Below, piece after piece: positions 1-5,070 of a stretch of 5,070 nucleotides of DNA. Every line of letters starts with the position of its first letter. Within the stretch, counting starts at the first letter, position 1. The DNA is from Rubrivivax sp. (GTDB lineage Bacteria; Pseudomonadota; Gammaproteobacteria; Burkholderiales; Burkholderiaceae_C), in assembly GCA_027484885.1 (NCBI GenBank), contig JAIXSD010000643.1, forward strand, positions 1 through 5,070, read 5' to 3'. Position numbers and translations under genes: made by a program. Below the pieces are notes generated by a model. The model was not told the DNA's origin and made no database searches. It saw only the letters and a program-made list of their open reading frames with translations.

Positions 1-677
1 CCTTGGCCGACCAGCACGCGGGTGCGCGAGCGCCCGGCGTCGATGGCCGCGGTGACCAGGTAGAGCTCAAACGGCCAGGCGCCGCCATTGCCTTGCGCGT
101 CGCCGCCGGCGCTGCCGCCACCCATCATCAGCTCGTCGATGGGCACCACGCGCTGCGGCCAGCTGCCGTCGCCTGGCTGCTCGGAATAGCCAAAGCGCTG
201 GGCGAAGCTGGCGATGCGGGCCGGCGTCAGGCCGGCGATGAAGCGCTCGCTGAAGGCTGGCCAGGTGTCCGAGCCGGCGGCGGGCCGCGGCTTGCCGGGC
301 TTGGGGCTGCGGCTGCGCCAGTTGCGCAGGCCGCGCTTGAAACGTTCGCCCCAGCTGCTGCGGTGCCAGAGTTCCTGGTCGGCCAGGGCATCGAGCTCGG
401 CGGCGTTGCTGTTGGCAGCAATGGTCGACTCCTCGCCCCAGGCCGCAAGGCTGTCGGGCGAGACCTCGTCGGTCAGCACCGGTTCGATCGGCTCCTGCGG
501 GCGGCCGTCGCGGCCGGCTTTGCGTGCGCTGAGGTCGGCGCTGGGCGCGGCTGCGCCGCCATTGCGCATGAAGGGCAGGGCCACGACGCCGATGGTGTGG
601 ACGTCGTAGATATTGATGCGTTTCGCGAGCGGGTGGCTGTTGTGCCAGGCCACCAGGTGCTCGACCAATCGATCCAT
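1..677 (-). CDS. Unrecognised protein, N-terminal 225 residues (runs off left edge)
   Basis: The frame is open from an ATG whose first base pairs with position 677 down to the left edge, so the C-terminus and stop lie outside the window. It is judged coding because codon third positions are strongly G/C and the composition is protein-like. It begins MDRLVEHLVAWHNSHPLAKR, followed by a DVHTIGVVALPF segment (residues 25-36). Residues about 40-100 are rich in Ala, Asp, Glu and Pro and look disordered. A basic, Trp-containing stretch follows (about 104-135: LWHRSSWGERFKRGLRNW, then SRSPKPGKPRP). Residues about 138-165 could be helical (TWPAFSERFIAGLTPARIASF). A Gly-rich linker (185-199) precedes WPFELYLVTAAIDAGRSRTRVL. 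The visible part has no cysteine, no signal peptide and no membrane segment. I recognise no family. ATG 677 is the first ATG in frame; an AAGGG 13 bases upstream is a rather distant ribosome-binding candidate. The esterase gene lies upstream on the same strand, 164 bases away. Confidence 0.8.
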   Translation of the reverse strand, partial: MDRLVEHLVAWHNSHPLAKRINIYDVHTIGVVALPFMRNGGAAAPSADLSARKAGRDGRPQEPIEPVLTDEVSPDSLAAWGEESTIAANSNAAELDALADQELWHRSSWGERFKRGLRNWRSRSPKPGKPRPAAGSDTWPAFSERFIAGLTPARIASFAQRFGYSEQPGDGSWPQRVVPIDELMMGGGSAGGDAQGNGGAWPFELYLVTAAIDAGRSRTRVLVGQ

Positions 678-783
678 GGCGTGTCGGTCGCCCTTGTGTC
701 TTCGTTCTTGCGGTGGGCTCGACCGGGGTTTCAAGCCCGGGGCGAGCGTGTGGAGTGTGCCTTGCTTGCAACTGTGCCTCAGC

Positions 784-836
784 GGCGCCGGGGCGTTGGG
801 CTTTGAAAGCCGGGATTTCCGGCTCAAACCGGCGCC
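784..836 (-). terminator. Nested inverted repeats; candidate terminator of the esterase gene
   Basis: The inner hairpin at 808-824 has a perfect 6-bp stem (AGCCGG/CCGGCT) and a 5-base loop. On the minus strand a short TTTC follows it, and it lies 18-34 bases past the esterase stop. This is the right place for an intrinsic terminator, although the T tract is poor. An outer perfect 8-bp inverted repeat (GGCGCCGG at 784-791, CCGGCGCC at 829-836) encloses it. A competing fold pairs GGCT with AGCC within 799-811. The rest of spacer 678-841 holds one further small hairpin (CCGGG 723-727 with CCCGG 736-740) and no promoter I would defend. Confidence 0.4.
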
Positions 837-841
837 AGGCC

Positions 842-1504
842 TCAGCCCAGGGTCTTCAGCAGCCAGGCCTGCAGATCGCGCAGCTCTTCGGGGCAGACCG
901 AGTGCTCCATCCCGTAGTCATGCCATTCGACCGTGTGGCCCAGGGCGCGCAGCTGCTCGCGCGCCGCCTCGCCGCGCGCCGGCACCACCACCGGGTCCAG
1001 GCGGCCATGGGCCATGAAGATGGGCGTCAGGCGGTTGGCGTCGCTGCGCTCGGCCTCGAACTGCTCGGCCAGCGGGTTGTAGCCGGAGAGCGCGACGATG
1101 CCGCCCAGGCGCTCGGGGTAACGCAGGCCGGTGAACAAGCTCATGGCGCAGCCCTGTGAAAAGCCCATCAGCACGATGCGGTGCGCCGGCACGCCGCGGT
1201 CACGTTCGGCGTCGATCAGGGCGGCGATCGCCGCGCCCGAGGCGCGCACGCCGTCGGCGTCTTCCTGGCGCTGCAGGTCGACCTGGCGGATGTCGTACCA
1301 GGCGCGCATCACATAGCCGCCGTTGATCGTGACGGGCTGTTCCGGCGCATGGGGAAAGATGAAGCGCACGGCGCCCAGGGCGCGCAGGTCCAGCTCTTCG
1401 CACAGAGGCACAAAGTCATGGCCGTCGGCTCCCAGGCCGTGCAGCACGATGATGCTGGTGCGGGGATCGGGGCCGGTGTCGTGTTGCAGGGCGGGCAGGG
1501 TCAT
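842..1504 (-). CDS. Carboxylesterase/phospholipase-family alpha/beta hydrolase
   Basis: A complete 220-residue serine hydrolase of the phospholipase/carboxylesterase family (Abhydrolase_2), the group that contains Pseudomonas fluorescens EstB-type esterases and acyl-protein thioesterases. Family signatures seen in order: IVLHGLGADG with the oxyanion-hole region (about 19-28), FPHAP (50-54), MRAWYD (66-71), and the nucleophile elbow GFSQG with Ser116. The acid is Asp170 in HGRLDP and the base is His201 in GMEHSV, so the triad is intact. Length matches the roughly 215-225 residues usual for the family. There is no signal peptide, so it is expected to be cytoplasmic and to hydrolyse short-chain esters; the natural substrate cannot be read from sequence. 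The chosen start, MTLPALQHD, puts the first beta strand at the normal distance from the N-terminus. The frame stays open far upstream, but that extension is antisense to the next gene. No clear Shine-Dalgarno sequence is visible. It is transcribed divergently from the histidine phosphatase gene. Confidence 0.95.
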   Translation of the reverse strand: MTLPALQHDTGPDPRTSIIVLHGLGADGHDFVPLCEELDLRALGAVRFIFPHAPEQPVTINGGYVMRAWYDIRQVDLQRQEDADGVRASGAAIAALIDAERDRGVPAHRIVLMGFSQGCAMSLFTGLRYPERLGGIVALSGYNPLAEQFEAERSDANRLTPIFMAHGRLDPVVVPARGEAAREQLRALGHTVEWHDYGMEHSVCPEELRDLQAWLLKTLG

Positions 1505-1591
1505 GGTGGGTGTGGTTGGCAGCGCTGGAATGCCGCCATTGTGGCCCGTGCGCGCTGCCGCTTCAGGCCCAGGCTCGGCGATGATGGGGCC
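1505..1591. promoter_or_regulatory. Divergent intergenic region (esterase / histidine phosphatase)
   Basis: These 87 bases separate two divergent start codons and must hold or overlap the start signals of both genes if these are not read from elsewhere. On the minus strand, CTGAAG (1566-1561) and CACAAT (1543-1538) are 17 bases apart, a weak sigma-70-like pair matching 3/6 and 4/6 consensus bases. This would give the esterase mRNA a leader of roughly 25-30 bases. I see no comparable plus-strand pair and no obvious operator palindrome. The location is well supported; the individual boxes are guesses. Confidence 0.3.
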
Positions 1592-2287
1592 ATGGGACAG
1601 ATTCACTTGCTGCGCCACGGCCAGGCTTCGCTGGCGGCCGAGGACTACGACCAGCTCAGCCCCCTGGGCCAGCTGCAATGCCAGCGCCTGGGTGCCTACT
1701 GGCAGGCCCGCGGCCGGCGCTTCGATGCCGTGCTGATGGGGACTCTGCGCCGCCATGCCCAGTCCTTGGCTGCCTTGGGCGAGACCCTGCCGGGTTTGCC
1801 GGCGCCTGAGATTTGCCCGGCGCTCGATGAATACAACACGGCCGCCTTGCTGGCCGCCTGGCCGGTGGCCGAGCCGGGTTCTGACGCGCGGCCGGGTGGG
1901 CCGCCGCAAACGCCCGAGGCGGTCCGCGCCTTTTTCCGCCATTTGCGTGCGGCCTTGCTGGCCTGGATGGAGGGCCGCAGCCAGCCCCAGGGCATGGCCA
2001 GTTACGCCGAGTTCGAGGCCGGCATGGCGGCCTTGCTGGCCCGCCTGCAGGCGGAGCAGGGGCCGCAGGCCCAGGTCTTGATCGTCTCCAGCGGTGGGCC
2101 GATCAGCACCGCCCTGGGTTGGGTGCTGGGTCTGGCGCCGGCCCTGCGCATCGAGCTCAATCTGCAGCTGCGCAACAGTGCGCTGAGCCCCTTGCTGCTG
2201 AGCCCGCAGCGGCTGGTGCTGCAGGGCTTCAATGCCTTGCCGCATCTGGATGCACCGGGCGACGAGGCCTTGCACAGCCACGCTTGA
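1592..2287 (+). CDS. Histidine phosphatase (phosphoglycerate-mutase-like) family protein
   Basis: A complete 231-residue member of the histidine phosphatase superfamily (His_Phos_1). The N-terminal strand ends in the signature LLRHGQA, with His9 as the predicted phospho-accepting nucleophile and Arg8 in the phosphate pocket. LMGTLRRHAQS (48-58) corresponds to the usual SPLxRAxQT segment, with Arg54 as the conserved pocket arginine. LDEYN (78-82) supplies Glu80 as the likely proton donor. The usual SHGG segment near the C-terminus reads VSSGGPIS (165-172), so Ser167 stands where the second catalytic His normally is. Variants with S/T-S-G-G here occur in some bacterial members, so the protein may still be active, but this should temper a firm phosphatase call. 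The region at 93-110 is a Pro/Gly-rich insertion. No signal peptide is seen, so it is probably cytoplasmic. The start is the ATG just before the first strand; two ATGs at 1581 and 1584 are out of frame. The substrate is unknown. It converges on the SUMF1-type gene. Confidence 0.92.
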   Translation: MGQIHLLRHGQASLAAEDYDQLSPLGQLQCQRLGAYWQARGRRFDAVLMGTLRRHAQSLAALGETLPGLPAPEICPALDEYNTAALLAAWPVAEPGSDARPGGPPQTPEAVRAFFRHLRAALLAWMEGRSQPQGMASYAEFEAGMAALLARLQAEQGPQAQVLIVSSGGPISTALGWVLGLAPALRIELNLQLRNSALSPLLLSPQRLVLQGFNALPHLDAPGDEALHSHA

Positions 2288-2295
2288 GCGGGGCC

Positions 2296-2333
2296 GGGCA
2301 GGGGAAGAGCAGGGCGCGTCGCTGCGCCTGCCC
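2296..2333. terminator. Hairpin between convergent genes, possible bidirectional terminator
   Basis: GGGCAGG (2296-2302) pairs perfectly with CCTGCCC (2327-2333). An alternative inner hairpin pairs GCGC (2314-2317) with GCGC (2324-2327) and can extend to GCAGG/CCTGC with a bulged base. It sits in the 52-base gap between two convergent stop codons, where a shared terminator is expected. Neither strand shows a T tract after the stem, so it is not a classical intrinsic terminator. Confidence 0.3.
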
Positions 2334-2339
2334 TCCCGC

Positions 2340-3410
2340 TCAGCGGTCCGCTTCGCGCATCAGGCGGAAGCCCAGCAGCACATAGCGGGTGTCCGGCTTG
2401 TTCCAGTTGCGAAAGCTGCTGCGCGCATAAAACGCCCAGCTGTGCCAGCTGCCGCCACGGCGTACCCGCACCTCGCCTTCGGGCGGGCCTTGCGGGTCGA
2501 TGCGGGGCGAGTGGGCGTAGTAGTCCTCGCCGTACCAATCGGCCACCCATTCCCAGGCATTGCCGTGCATATCGTGCAGGCCCCAGGCATTGGGGGTGAA
2601 CTGCCCCACCGGCGCGGTGAAGACATGGCTGTCGTGGCCGGGCAAGGCCTTGTCCTGCCACTGCGGCCAGAGCGCGGCCGTGTCGGCATCAAAGACATTG
2701 GCCACTTTCAACAAGTTGGCCGGCCGGTCACCCGAGTGGTAGCGGCTGCGCGTGCCGGCCCGGGCGGCGTACTCCCACTCGGCCTCGGTGGGCAGGCGGT
2801 AGCGCCGCCCCTCGGTTCGGCTGAGCCAGGCTGCCATGGCCTGGGCATCGGCCCAGGTGACATTGACGACCGGGTGGTCCTCGCCCTGCGGGAAGCCGGG
2901 CTCGCGCCAGGAGTAGCGTGGCAGGCGGCCCTCGAAGGCGTCCTTGCGGGGGCTGGTGGCGGGGTCGTACTGTGCGTTGTAGCCGTAGGCGCCGCTGCCG
3001 TCGGCGATCGATTCCGGCACATAGCCCGAGGCTTCGACAAAGCGCCGGAATTGCCCCACCGTCACCTCGTGCACGCCCATCCAGAAGGGCTTGCTGATCC
3101 GTACCTGGTGCACCGGTCCTTCGTCCTGCAACTTGCCGAAGCGCTCGACGTTCAGCTCCGGGTAGTCGTGCGCCAGGCGGGCGGGGGATTCCTCACTGCC
3201 CATCCAGAAGCTGCCAGCGGGCAGGCGGCGGAACTGCATGTCCAGGCTGTTGCGCTCCAGCGGCGGCAAGGGCTTGCGCTGCGCCGAGCCCCGCTCGTGC
3301 GCCAGCGCGGCGGTGGACGCCATCAGGCCCAGGGCCAGCAGCCCCGTCCATGGCCAGGATCTCAGGGCCAGGCGGGTCGGCGGCGTGGGTTTTTGCGCGG
3401 TGGGTGTCAT
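2340..3410 (-). CDS. Exported SUMF1/formylglycine-generating-enzyme-fold protein without cysteines
   Basis: A complete 356-residue protein. Residues 1-37 look like a Sec signal peptide: basic n-region, hydrophobic TGLLALGLMASTAALA (22-37) and a probable cleavage site after ALA37, before HE. No lipobox cysteine or twin-arginine motif is present. A typical SUMF1 (FGE-sulfatase) domain fills about 56-354: AGSFWMGS (65-72), PFWMGVHEVTVGQFRRFV (108-125), PVVNVTWADAQAMAAWLS (180-197), YRLPTEAEWEYAARAGT (204-220), WGLHDMHGNAWEWVADWYG (276-294), RRGGSW (317-322) and LLGFRLMR (345-352). In true formylglycine-generating enzymes two cysteines near the C-terminus act on a sulfatase. Here that segment reads WAFYARSSFRNW, and the whole protein has no cysteine, so that chemistry is not expected. 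Cysteine-free SUMF1-fold proteins serve varied roles, as binding proteins or in other oxidations, so the function is unknown. It is expected in the periplasm or outside the cell. No sulfatase gene lies nearby. No Shine-Dalgarno sequence is evident; ATG 3410 was chosen because it gives the complete signal peptide. Confidence 0.92.
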   Translation of the reverse strand: MTPTAQKPTPPTRLALRSWPWTGLLALGLMASTAALAHERGSAQRKPLPPLERNSLDMQFRRLPAGSFWMGSEESPARLAHDYPELNVERFGKLQDEGPVHQVRISKPFWMGVHEVTVGQFRRFVEASGYVPESIADGSGAYGYNAQYDPATSPRKDAFEGRLPRYSWREPGFPQGEDHPVVNVTWADAQAMAAWLSRTEGRRYRLPTEAEWEYAARAGTRSRYHSGDRPANLLKVANVFDADTAALWPQWQDKALPGHDSHVFTAPVGQFTPNAWGLHDMHGNAWEWVADWYGEDYYAHSPRIDPQGPPEGEVRVRRGGSWHSWAFYARSSFRNWNKPDTRYVLLGFRLMREADR

Positions 3411-3468
3411 GGTCTGGATGGTAGGCGCACGCAATGACGGAAAATCGGCTTTTGCACGGACGCCGGCC
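3411..3468. promoter_or_regulatory. Divergent intergenic region (SUMF1-type protein / methyltransferase)
   Basis: Only 58 bases separate the two divergent start codons. The one AT-rich patch is AAAATCGGCTTTT (3441-3453), a small inverted repeat with A4/T4 arms around TCGGC, which could be part of a promoter or a protein-binding site. No sigma-70-like box pair is convincing on either strand, and neither gene has a strong Shine-Dalgarno sequence. The position argues for overlapping divergent promoters; the boxes cannot be assigned. Confidence 0.3.
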
Positions 3469-4731
3469 ATGTTTTCCCATCTGATCCCCGACCCCCAGGC
3501 GCCCGCCGCCCCCGCCGCCCAGGCCGACGCCCGCCAGCGCTTTCTCAAGCTGCTGCACACCGCCTTGCAGGATGGCAGCTTCGTCAAGCTGCTGCTGAGC
3601 AAGTACAGCGGCCCGCAGCCGCAGCTGGAGCGCCTGATCCTGCGCACGGTGCAGCTGCGTGGCGAGGCCGCGCTGAGCCTGCTCTGGCGCTACCAGACCA
3701 AGGACATCACCAAGAACCTGGCCCTGCCCGAAGCTCTGGCCGAGGTGGAGGCGCTGCTGGGGGCGGAGTTTCAGAACGCGCATTTGCAGACGCAAAGCCA
3801 CGAGGTGCAGCTGGCCTTCAGCCGCAAAGGCCGCCCCAGCCTGCGCGTGGGCCGCAGCGCCGAGCCCGCCACGCTTCAGGCCCAGGCACAAGCCTTGGGC
3901 CATGACAAGGAAAAACAGCGTTATCTGGAACTGGATCGCCCCTTCTGGCGCGATTTGGGCGTGACCCATGCCGTGCGGCGCGGCGGCGAAGACGAGCTGC
4001 AGCTGGTGCCGGCCATGTCACGCAAGTGGAAGCAGATCAACAAGTTCATCGAGATCTTTGCCGCGGCGCTGAAGAACTCGGGCCTGGCCGAGAGCCCCGA
4101 TGTCCATGTGGCCGATTTCGGCTCGGGCAAGGGCTACCTGACTTTTGCCATGCACGACTGGCTGCGTACCCAGGGCAAGCAGGCCCAGGTCACGGGTGTG
4201 GAGCTGCGCGAGGACATGGTGCGCCTGTGCAACGAGGCGGCCCGCCGCCATGGCATGGAAGGCTTGCGCTTCGACCAGGGCGATGTGCGCAGCTACACCC
4301 CGCTGCGTCTGGACGTCATGATCGCCCTGCATGCCTGCGACATCGCCACCGACTACGCCATCCATTTCGGCCTGCGCACCGGCGCCCGGGTCATCATGTG
4401 CTCGCCCTGCTGCCACAAGCAGATCCGCCCGCAGATGCAGATGCCAGCCCAGCTGCGCCCGCTGCTGCAGCACGGCATCCATCTGGGTCAGGAGGCCGAG
4501 ATGGTGACCGATTCCCTGCGCGCCCTGCTGCTGGAATCCCAGGGCTACGAAACCCAGGTCTTCGAATTCGTCGCGCTGGAACACACCAGCAAGAACAAGA
4601 TGATCCTGGCCGTCAAACGCCCCCAGCCCTTGAGCGCCGCCCGCCGCGCCGAGCTGCTGGCCCAGATCGCCGAGGTCAAGGCCTTTTACGGCTTGCGCGA
4701 GCAGTGCCTGGAGACCTTGTTGGCGGCTTGA
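3469..4731 (+). CDS. SAM-dependent methyltransferase, Methyltransf_32 (RRNAD1/METTL25-like) type
   Basis: A complete 420-residue protein. The N-terminal part (about 20-200) is the accessory domain seen in bacterial members: FVKLLLSKYSGPQPQLERL (38-56), WRYQTKDITKNL (73-84), and SRKWKQINKFIEIF (184-197) just before the catalytic domain. The class I methyltransferase core follows. Motif I is VADFGSGKGYLTFAMHDWL (214-232), which forms the SAM-binding loop. VTGVELR (241-247) has Glu245 to hold the SAM ribose. FDQGDV (268-273) lies near the adenine, and IALHACD (285-291) is motif IV-like. CSPCCHKQIR (311-320) matches the PCC[YH] signature of Methyltransf_32 proteins. There is no signal peptide, so it is cytoplasmic. 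An RNA substrate is sometimes assumed for relatives, but the substrate cannot be told from sequence. ATG 3469 was chosen because upstream in-frame codons approach the divergent gene and lack family character; an in-frame ATG at 3418 is less likely. The C-terminal tail (about 384-420) is charged and helical. Confidence 0.93.
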   Translation: MFSHLIPDPQAPAAPAAQADARQRFLKLLHTALQDGSFVKLLLSKYSGPQPQLERLILRTVQLRGEAALSLLWRYQTKDITKNLALPEALAEVEALLGAEFQNAHLQTQSHEVQLAFSRKGRPSLRVGRSAEPATLQAQAQALGHDKEKQRYLELDRPFWRDLGVTHAVRRGGEDELQLVPAMSRKWKQINKFIEIFAAALKNSGLAESPDVHVADFGSGKGYLTFAMHDWLRTQGKQAQVTGVELREDMVRLCNEAARRHGMEGLRFDQGDVRSYTPLRLDVMIALHACDIATDYAIHFGLRTGARVIMCSPCCHKQIRPQMQMPAQLRPLLQHGIHLGQEAEMVTDSLRALLLESQGYETQVFEFVALEHTSKNKMILAVKRPQPLSAARRAELLAQIAEVKAFYGLREQCLETLLAA

Positions 4732-4839
4732 AGCCACTTCTGGTTTCGTTTTGCTTGTAGGAGCAACCTCGTCTCTTGGAGGCGGGAGGGTTTGCTCGTG
4801 AGGCCCTGCAGCCCGCACCGCCACCGGGCTCATGGTTCC

Positions 4840-4865
4840 GGGGTCGGCCCTGTCGGGCCGACTTC
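4840..4865. other. Strong hairpin, 8-bp perfect stem
   Basis: GTCGGCCC (4843-4850) pairs perfectly with GGGCCGAC (4855-4862) around a TGTC loop. In plus-strand RNA the stem extends by two G-U pairs and one G-C pair to 4840/4865. It lies about 110 bases past the methyltransferase stop without a T tract, so it is a weak terminator candidate and more likely part of the structured repeat. Confidence 0.6.
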
Positions 4866-4957
4866 CCTGCGCTGCTCGCACCTCGGGGCTGGCGCATAAC
4901 TCACTCCGCTCCCTGCGTTCGCTTCGTTCAGACAGAAGCGCAAAGTCAGAACTTGAA

Positions 4958-4975
4958 GCGCGCGGGTACGCGCGC
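4958..4975. other. GC-only hairpin with alternating purine-pyrimidine arms
   Basis: GCGCGCG (4958-4964) and CGCGCGC (4969-4975) form a perfect 7-bp stem around a GGTA loop. The arms are purely alternating G and C, and the tract continues one base on the right, so register shifts are possible. It lies inside the long-range inverted repeat 4881-4889/4976-4984 and directly abuts its right arm. Confidence 0.6.
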
Positions 4976-5012
4976 GCCCCGAGGCGCTGTGCTGCTCGGC
5001 CCGGCACAAATC

Positions 5013-5039
5013 GCCCGGCAGCGGCACGGGCTGCAGGGC
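5013..5039. other. Imperfect 9-bp hairpin
   Basis: GCCC (5013-5016) pairs with GGGC (5036-5039) and GCAGC (5018-5022) with GCTGC (5030-5034). A single G/A mismatch (5017 with 5035) separates the two blocks, and the loop is 7 bases. No T tract follows. It is the right-most element of the structured intergenic region. Confidence 0.5.
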
Positions 5040-5070
5040 GCTTGCATCGCGATCGAGGTGCCCCTTCGAC

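Larger units (their letters stand above)
4840..5039. repeat. Candidate dispersed intergenic repeat element (boundaries uncertain)
   Basis: The segment consists of successive inverted repeats: stem 4843-4850/4855-4862; a long-range 9-bp pair, CCTCGGGGC (4881-4889) with GCCCCGAGG (4976-4984); CGCTTC (4920-4925) with GAAGCG (4935-4940); the hairpin at 4958-4975; and the imperfect hairpin at 5013-5039. GCCCGGCA occurs twice (4999-5006 and 5013-5020), and CGTTC is repeated across CGTTCGCTTCGTTC. The minus-strand translation LLSERSERRERSE resembles, from memory, spurious small hypothetical proteins called in many Burkholderiales intergenic regions, which suggests a multi-copy non-coding element. 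Only one copy is present in this window, so repetition itself is not shown here. Confidence 0.45.
4732..5070. other. 339-base region without a credible gene, rich in inverted repeats
   Basis: No frame on either strand here has a recognisable domain. The longest open frame, on the minus strand, runs on antisense into the methyltransferase gene and has a low-complexity Ser/Glu/Arg translation in this part. Just after the methyltransferase stop is a T-rich stretch (about 4738-4757). An imperfect inverted repeat follows: GAGCAA (4761-4766) with TTGCTC (4792-4797), continuing through CC/GG with a bulge. An alternative stem pairs CCTC (4767-4770) with GAGG (4779-4782). Further right lie the stronger hairpins listed separately. 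The last 30 bases (5041-5070) show nothing I can assign. Confidence 0.6.

Noticed and set aside
3..806. Long plus-strand open frame (267 residues) opposite the unrecognised minus-strand gene
   Set aside because: The translation is Ala/Gly/Arg/Val-rich with no domain character, while the opposite strand has protein-like composition and G/C-biased third positions. GC-rich DNA commonly opens antisense frames like this.
1505..2281. Upstream extension of the esterase frame, which would make a 479-residue protein
   Set aside because: The extra 259 residues are antisense to the histidine phosphatase gene and are Gln/Arg/Gly-rich. The esterase family length fits the 220-residue form starting at 1504.
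2232..3437. 401-residue plus-strand open frame opposite the SUMF1-type gene
   Set aside because: The minus strand carries all SUMF1 motifs in order, and the plus frame has no recognisable domain. It is an antisense shadow.
3411..3468. Possible minus-strand -10 box TACCAT giving a nearly leaderless SUMF1-type mRNA
   Set aside because: No acceptable -35 element lies 16-18 bases upstream, and a 4/6 match alone is expected by chance.
4725..4757. Possible intrinsic terminator at the methyltransferase stop (GGCT-TGA-AGCC, then a T-rich stretch)
   Set aside because: The stem is only 4 bp and overlaps the stop codon, and the T-rich stretch is broken by G and C. It is too weak to list as a feature.
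4018..5007. 329-residue minus-strand open frame spanning the methyltransferase 3' half and the right intergenic region
   Set aside because: It is antisense to the methyltransferase core, with a low-complexity start (SERSERRERSE) that looks like translated repeat DNA. No domain is recognised.
1..5070. CRISPR array, tRNA or rRNA gene, transposase, integrase or toxin-antitoxin pair
   Set aside because: No regularly spaced repeats, cloverleaf-like sequence, or recombinase or toxin motifs were seen on either strand. The repeats present are inverted hairpins, not spaced direct repeats.

Overview
The window is GC-rich chromosomal DNA with strong G/C preference at third codon positions. The proteins look beta-proteobacterial, and I would place it in Burkholderiales, perhaps the Roseateles/Pelomonas/Rubrivivax area. 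This placement rests on protein character, codon use and the look of the right-hand intergenic sequence. No marker gene confirms it.

Layout, left to right. (1) 1-677, minus strand: the N-terminal 225 residues of an unrecognised protein that runs off the left edge. (2) 678-841: a short spacer with nested inverted repeats, one of which is a plausible terminator for the next gene. (3) 842-1504, minus: a complete alpha/beta hydrolase of the carboxylesterase/phospholipase family with its full Ser-Asp-His triad. (4) 1505-1591: a divergent spacer. (5) 1592-2287, plus: a histidine-phosphatase (phosphoglycerate-mutase-like) protein that keeps the RHG nucleophile but has Ser where the second catalytic His normally sits. 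(6) 2288-2339: a convergent spacer with a hairpin. (7) 2340-3410, minus: an exported SUMF1/formylglycine-generating-enzyme-fold protein with no cysteine at all. (8) 3411-3468: a second divergent spacer. (9) 3469-4731, plus: a class I SAM-dependent methyltransferase of the Methyltransf_32 (RRNAD1/METTL25-like) type. (10) 4732-5070: 339 bases without a credible gene but dense in hairpins and inverted repeats. It is best read as a candidate dispersed intergenic repeat.

The genes alternate in direction (- - + - +), so there is no long operon. At most the esterase and the unknown gene downstream of it could be co-transcribed, and a terminator-like hairpin lies between them. I see no shared pathway among the genes: they look like independent housekeeping or accessory enzymes. 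No mobile-element gene, CRISPR array, tRNA, rRNA or phage gene was seen. I found no convincing new multi-gene system. The items most worth a second look are the structured right-hand intergenic region and the two enzymes whose family-defining catalytic residues are changed or missing.
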